Both the position numbers and the translations under genes were made by a program. Below, in pieces: positions 7,988 to 11,296 of a stretch of DNA of 11,296 bases; position 1 is the first letter of the stretch; the number at the start of each line of letters is the position of its first letter. Where the stretch lies: assembly GCA_023435545.1 (NCBI GenBank), contig JAEYRQ010000443.1:1-11296 (forward strand). The letters run 5' to 3'. This DNA comes from Pseudomonadota bacterium (GTDB lineage: Bacteria; Pseudomonadota; Alphaproteobacteria; Rhizobiales; Tepidamorphaceae). The notes below the pieces were generated by a model, which did no database searches, had not been told where the DNA came from, and worked only from the letters and a program-made list of their open reading frames with translations.

Positions 7988-8658
7988 TGTCCACAAAACT
8001 GACGGAAGCCGAAGCAATAGCGGAAATAGATGCGATACTGTCAGACTTCGCCGGTATTGCGCCGCCAAAACTGCGACCCACGACGAAGTTGGTGGGGGGT
8101 AAGCTCTATGAGCTCTACGTTCTGGCCCGCGCCCTGCAAGAATTGGCCTCTCGAGGCTGGTACATCTATTTTCGGGGATCCGAGGTCAAGTTCCGAGCCA
8201 GTCCAGGAGACATCCATACAGGTGATCCACACTTTGAAATCCAATCTTCGGCGTCTGGAGCGGTTGAATTTGAGGTTCACACCGATGTGCAAGTAATGAC
8301 GTTAGGCTTTGCCCTGAAGCGGGTGAATGACCGAAGCGGCTACCATGAGATCGATATCGTCGCGGTACGAGCGGGCACTACTGGAAAGCCGCGGCATGAC
8401 CAAATCGCACTTGGGATCGAGTGCAAGTCCAACGCTGAATTTTCGAAAGCACATGTACGAGAAGTGCTGGGTCGCCGAAGAGAACTGAGCATGTACACGG
8501 GCGTGGACCACCTCGTTCCACTAGCTCGGAACGCGGTCGTTTCAGTGAAAGTCGACCCGCCATCAGAGTATTGGTTAAGATATATTGACAGCAAGGGTGA
8601 TAATTATTCAGAAAGCCCTGCCGTATTCGGCGTTGATTTGCAGTGTTGGTGTCCATAA
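7987..8658 (+). CDS. Probable PD-(D/E)XK nuclease, second gene of a two-gene module
   Basis: A 223-residue protein with a good match to the PD-(D/E)XK nuclease layout. E42 lies in a helix (KLYELYVLARALQEL), HEIDIV supplies D123, and after about 20 residues GIECKS supplies E145 and K147, followed by a helix (SKAHVREVLGRRREL). This is the core of restriction and repair nucleases. The whole protein does not match a family I can name. The start is firm: AGGGAG lies 5 bases before the ATG, which overlaps the previous stop by one base. It ends 3 bases before the helicase start. Its G+C is lower than that of the main operon. In this context a DNA-cutting defence role is likely by inference; the substrate is unknown, and a structural-only fold cannot be excluded. 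Confidence 0.8.
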   Translation: MSTKLTEAEAIAEIDAILSDFAGIAPPKLRPTTKLVGGKLYELYVLARALQELASRGWYIYFRGSEVKFRASPGDIHTGDPHFEIQSSASGAVEFEVHTDVQVMTLGFALKRVNDRSGYHEIDIVAVRAGTTGKPRHDQIALGIECKSNAEFSKAHVREVLGRRRELSMYTGVDHLVPLARNAVVSVKVDPPSEYWLRYIDSKGDNYSESPAVFGVDLQCWCP

Positions 8659-8661
8659 TCC

Positions 8662-10737
8662 ATGCCCACCATCCTCGCCGACAGCTTCACGGCATCCCTC
8701 GCCCGTCTCGCCAATGACGAGCAGAAGCAGGCGAAGCTGACGGCGTTCGACCTGCAGACCGATCCGGACCGGCCGGGGCTGCAGTTCCACCGGGTCGACC
8801 GGTCGAAGGATCCGAACTTCTGGTCGGTCCGGGCGAGCCGCGACATCCGCATCATCGTCCACAAGACCGGGGCGAGCGTGATGCTCGCCTATGTCGGCCA
8901 TCATGACGATGCCTATGCCTGGGCCGAGCGGCGTCGGATCGAGGCGCATCCGAAGACCGGGGCGATCCAGATCGTCGAGGTGCGCGAGCGCGTCGAGGAG
9001 GCGGGCCCCGGCAGGCCGCCGCAGGGCGAACTGGATCTCGCGCCGCAGGTGTCTCCGCCGATCTTCGCGGGGCTTAACGGCGATGATCTCCTGTCGATCG
9101 GCGTGCCGGAGGACTGGCTGGCCGATGTCGGCGCCGCCACCGAGGACTCGTTCTTCGCGCTGGCCGGGCACCTGCCCGCCGAAGCCGCCGAGGCCCTGCT
9201 CGAATATGCCGCGACCGGCAGGCTGACGCCGGCCGCGCCGCCGGCGCCCGACCCGCTCGGCCATCCCGACACGATGCGGCGCTTCCGTGTGCTGGACGGG
9301 GCCGACGAACTCGCCGCCGCGCTGGATGCCCCGTTCGACAGGTGGTCGGTGTTCCTGCATCCCGCGCAGCGCGGCGTGGCGGAGCGCCGCTTCAACGGCC
9401 CGGCGCGCGTGGCCGGCTCGGCCGGCACCGGCAAGACCGTGGTCGCGCTGCATCGCGTTGCCCGCATCCTCAACGCCGATCCGGATGCGAGGGTGCTGCT
9501 GACCACATTCTCCGATCCGCTGGCGCGCGCGCTCCAGCGGAAGCTGTCGATCCTGCTCGGCGGGCGGGATCATCTCGCCGGCCGCGTCACCGTCGCGTCC
9601 TTCCGGCAGATCGCGGAGGAACTCTATGCGCTGGCGACCGGGCGCAGCCCGCGTCTGGCCGACGAGGCCCTGATCCGCAGCCTGCTCGGCAAGGCCGCGG
9701 AGGCGACCGGTGTCACCGAGGTCTCGCCGCAGTTCCTGTTGTCGGAATGGCGGCATGTGATCGACGCCTGGCGCATCGGCTCGGCCGGGGCCTATGCCGA
9801 GGTGCCGCGCATGGGCCGCAAGAACCGGCTCGGCGCAAGACAGCGCGAGCGCCTGTGGACGCTGTTCGAATTCGTCCAACGCGAGATCGCCCGGCTCGGC
9901 CTCGTTACCTCCGCGATGGTGTTCGATACCGTGCGCGCCGCCTATGACGGCAGCGCAGCGAAGCCGTTCAGTCATATCGTCGTCGACGAGGCGCAGGATC
10001 TCGGGGTGGCGGAACTGCGGCTCCTGGCCGCGATCGCTCGGCAAGGGCCGGATACGCTCTTCTTTGCCGGCGATATCGGCCAGCGCATCTTCCAGCAGCC
10101 ATTCTCCTGGAAGGGGCTCGGCATCGACGTGCGCGGCCGCTCGTCGACGCTCAGGGTCAACTACCGCCCCTCGCATCAGATACGCCTGCGGGCGGACCGG
10201 CTGCTTCCCCATCTGCTGCGCGACGTCGACGGACTGGAGGACGAGCGCAGCGGCGTCGTCTCCGTCTTCGACGGCATCGAACCGGAGATCGTCGTCGCGC
10301 CCGACGCGGCCGAGGAGACCGCCGGCATCGCCGCGTTCCTGACCCGCCTTGAGTCGGAGGGGATCGCCCCTGCCGAGATCGGCGTTTTCTACCGCTCGGA
10401 TGATCAGCGCGCCCGCGCGCGGGAGGCCGTGACCGCGGCAGGTCTGCCGATACGGAAACAACTTGAAGCCGGCGGTGAAGCCGATGAGGGGGTGCTTGTC
10501 GCGCCCATGCATCTGGCTAAGGGGCTCGAGTTCCGTGCGGTTGCGGTCGTTGCCTGCGACGAGGGCGTGCTGCCGCTCGCCAGCCGGGGCTCGGACGTCG
10601 CCGACGAGTTCGAGCTCGACGAGGTCATAGCGACCGAGCGCCAGCTGCTCTATGTCGCCTGCACGAGGGCGCGCGAGCGGCTGCTGCTCTCCGCAGTCGC
10701 GCCCGGCTCCGAGTTCCTCGAGGATCTCGATCTGTAG
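8662..10737 (+). CDS. UvrD-like SF1 helicase with RelE/ParE-like N-terminal domain
   Basis: A complete 691-residue protein. Residues about 1-95 resemble the RelE/ParE toxin fold: FWSVRASRDIRIIVHKTG, then VMLAYVGHHDDAYAWAERR. From about 230 on it is a UvrD/Rep-type SF1 helicase: Walker A SAGTGKT (253-259), motif II VDEAQD (441-446), NYRPS (500-504), HLAKGLEF (617-624) and motif VI QLLYVACTRAR (661-671). It should unwind or translocate on DNA using ATP. The N-terminal domain may bind the helicase to partners or act on RNA or ribosomes; in such fusions it is often taken as an adaptor, and activity cannot be judged here. No exonuclease motif is evident. The ATG is 3 bases after the previous stop and lacks a clear ribosome site, so it probably relies on coupling. 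It is the last gene of the operon, and its job is likely DNA processing for defence or repair. Confidence 0.88.
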   Translation: MPTILADSFTASLARLANDEQKQAKLTAFDLQTDPDRPGLQFHRVDRSKDPNFWSVRASRDIRIIVHKTGASVMLAYVGHHDDAYAWAERRRIEAHPKTGAIQIVEVRERVEEAGPGRPPQGELDLAPQVSPPIFAGLNGDDLLSIGVPEDWLADVGAATEDSFFALAGHLPAEAAEALLEYAATGRLTPAAPPAPDPLGHPDTMRRFRVLDGADELAAALDAPFDRWSVFLHPAQRGVAERRFNGPARVAGSAGTGKTVVALHRVARILNADPDARVLLTTFSDPLARALQRKLSILLGGRDHLAGRVTVASFRQIAEELYALATGRSPRLADEALIRSLLGKAAEATGVTEVSPQFLLSEWRHVIDAWRIGSAGAYAEVPRMGRKNRLGARQRERLWTLFEFVQREIARLGLVTSAMVFDTVRAAYDGSAAKPFSHIVVDEAQDLGVAELRLLAAIARQGPDTLFFAGDIGQRIFQQPFSWKGLGIDVRGRSSTLRVNYRPSHQIRLRADRLLPHLLRDVDGLEDERSGVVSVFDGIEPEIVVAPDAAEETAGIAAFLTRLESEGIAPAEIGVFYRSDDQRARAREAVTAAGLPIRKQLEAGGEADEGVLVAPMHLAKGLEFRAVAVVACDEGVLPLASRGSDVADEFELDEVIATERQLLYVACTRARERLLLSAVAPGSEFLEDLDL

Positions 10738-10834
10738 GCATTTGGTTCGATGCGGCTTCGTCATCAGCTGACCGACAGAACCGCAACGGACGTCGAGGCG
10801 GATCGCGGCTTCGTCACGTTCCCGGCACACCTGA

Positions 10835-10877
10835 GGCGCACGCGACAGGATTCGAACCTGTGACCTCTGCCTGCGGA
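10835..10877 (-). repeat. Inverted 43-base copy of the 3' half of tRNA-Arg (att-like remnant)
   Basis: On the minus strand this stretch matches the intact tRNA-Arg at 10993-11035 in 41 of 43 positions, from the anticodon loop to the first two bases of CCA. The CCA itself reads CCT. The upstream half of a tRNA is not well formed. Half-tRNA copies starting at the anticodon loop are typical attachment-site remnants of tyrosine integrases. Unusually, it is inverted relative to the intact gene 115 bases away. Confidence 0.82.
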
Positions 10878-10897
10878 TCCGCGCGCCTTATCCGCAG
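10871..10897. repeat. 8-bp hairpin next to the tRNA remnant
   Basis: CTGCGGAT at 10871-10878 is exactly complementary to ATCCGCAG at 10890-10897, with an 11-base GC-rich loop. It overlaps the anticodon-loop end of the tRNA remnant. There is no T-run, so it is not a classical terminator; its role is unknown. Confidence 0.5.
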
Positions 10898-10910
10898 CCC
10901 CTCTCCCCGA

Positions 10911-10939
10911 TTGCCCGCCCGGCGCCGATCCGCTATGGT
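10911..10939 (+). promoter_or_regulatory. Likely sigma-70 promoter of tRNA-Arg
   Basis: TTGCCC (10911-10916) and TATGGT (10934-10939) are separated by 17 bases. They place transcription start a little before the tRNA at 10960, which fits a short tRNA leader. Matches to consensus are partial, so this is a prediction. Confidence 0.5.
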
Positions 10940-10959
10940 CCGCGCGATTTCGAGGCGAG

Positions 10960-11036
<77 letters not shown>

Positions 11037-11102
11037 ATTTCCATATCAAATCAAGTGAGTTACAGGACACGTCAATGTGACCAGTCCGTGCTCAGGATTA
11101 TC

Positions 11103-11120
11103 TGGCACAATTTTGGCACA
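11103..11120 (+). promoter_or_regulatory. Paired TGGCACA repeats before the integrase
   Basis: TGGCACA occurs twice, at 11103-11109 and 11114-11120, with an 11-base period, about one helical turn, so both lie on the same face of the DNA. Position between the tRNA and the integrase suggests integrase arm-type binding or operator sites. This is an inference from layout alone. Confidence 0.45.
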
Positions 11121-11146
11121 CCCGTCTCAGCACGGGAGTGATGAAA

Positions 11147-11296
11147 GTGGCAACGATCCGCGAGAAAGGCCCCTACCAGTGGGCAGTGCAGATCAGGCGC
11201 AAAGGCTGGCCGAATCAGAGCGCCACCTTCCGCACTAAGAAGGACGCGCAGGCATGGGCGCGGAAGATCGAAGGCGAGATGTACCGCGGCCAGTTC
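11147..11296 (+). CDS. Tyrosine integrase, N-terminal start (continues beyond window)
   Basis: The first 50 residues of a site-specific integrase of the kind adjoining tRNA genes in alphaproteobacterial islands. The opening MATIREKGPYQW, then RRKGWPNQSATFRTKKDAQAWARKIEGEM, is the usual N-terminal arm-binding pattern of these enzymes. The catalytic R-H-R-Y region lies outside the window. The GTG at 11147 is chosen as the start: GGGAG (11134-11138) is 8 bases before it and the resulting start matches relatives. An ATG at 11141 is in frame but sits only 2 bases from that ribosome site. It would catalyse integration at the tRNA-Arg 3' end, and the island should extend to the right. Confidence 0.85.
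   Translation, partial: MATIREKGPYQWAVQIRRKGWPNQSATFRTKKDAQAWARKIEGEMYRGQF

Larger units (their letters stand above)
10738..10959. other. Non-coding spacer between the helicase gene and tRNA-Arg
   Basis: This stretch contains no credible gene. It holds the inverted tRNA 3' fragment, a neighbouring hairpin and the tRNA promoter listed separately. A 12-base direct repeat, GCGGCTTCGTCA, occurs at 10752-10763 and 10805-10816. I see no hairpin with a T-run that would be a clear terminator for the operon. Confidence 0.7.

Noticed and set aside
10752..10816. 12-base direct repeat GCGGCTTCGTCA as an attachment site
   Set aside because: It is short, has no tRNA similarity, and such repeats arise by chance in GC-rich DNA; noted only in the spacer entry.
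8608..10830. Minus-strand reading frame of 740 codons opposite the helicase
   Set aside because: Composition is the arginine/glycine/alanine-rich type of an antisense shadow, and the + strand shows all the helicase motifs.

Overview
The window is GC-rich chromosomal DNA, most likely from an alphaproteobacterium. That rests on the strong G/C third-position bias, the tRNA-Arg(CCG) gene, and an integrase N-terminus of a type common in that class; species cannot be told. It is a defence-type accessory region ending at a tRNA integration site.

Region by region, all protein genes on the + strand: 1-1456 is the C-terminal 484 residues of a type III-like restriction helicase/nuclease (upstream end outside the window). 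1458-3371 is a DUF262 + HNH protein of the GmrSD kind. 3377-3835 and 3832-4422 are two small accessory genes of unknown function. 4424-7557 is a site-specific DNA methyltransferase broken in two: its N-terminal third ends just after the DPPYG catalytic motif, its C-terminal half resumes at the SAM-binding TCGSG motif, and the stretch between (expected to hold the target-recognition domain) is replaced by a complete, lower-GC HNH endonuclease gene (5095-6045). The methyltransferase start also carries an out-of-frame run of nine C. 7571-8658 is a tightly coupled, lower-GC pair: an unknown 138-residue protein and a probable PD-(D/E)XK nuclease. 8662-10737 is a UvrD-like SF1 helicase with a RelE/ParE-like N-terminal domain. 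10738-10959 is non-coding except for an inverted copy of the 3' half of tRNA-Arg. 10960-11036 is an intact tRNA-Arg(CCG), and 11147 to the window end is the start of a tyrosine integrase, so another island begins to the right.

The genes up to 7557, plus the helicase, read as one restriction-modification-like operon, with short spacings, ATGA-type overlaps and no internal promoter or terminator that I can see. Modification is almost certainly lost, while the nuclease and helicase genes look intact as far as they are visible. Two foreign-looking pieces, the HNH gene and the unknown/nuclease pair, have been set into it without breaking the co-directional layout. The most novel items are the swap of the methyltransferase core for a nuclease gene, the 7571-8658 pair, and the inverted tRNA half next to an intact tRNA and integrase.
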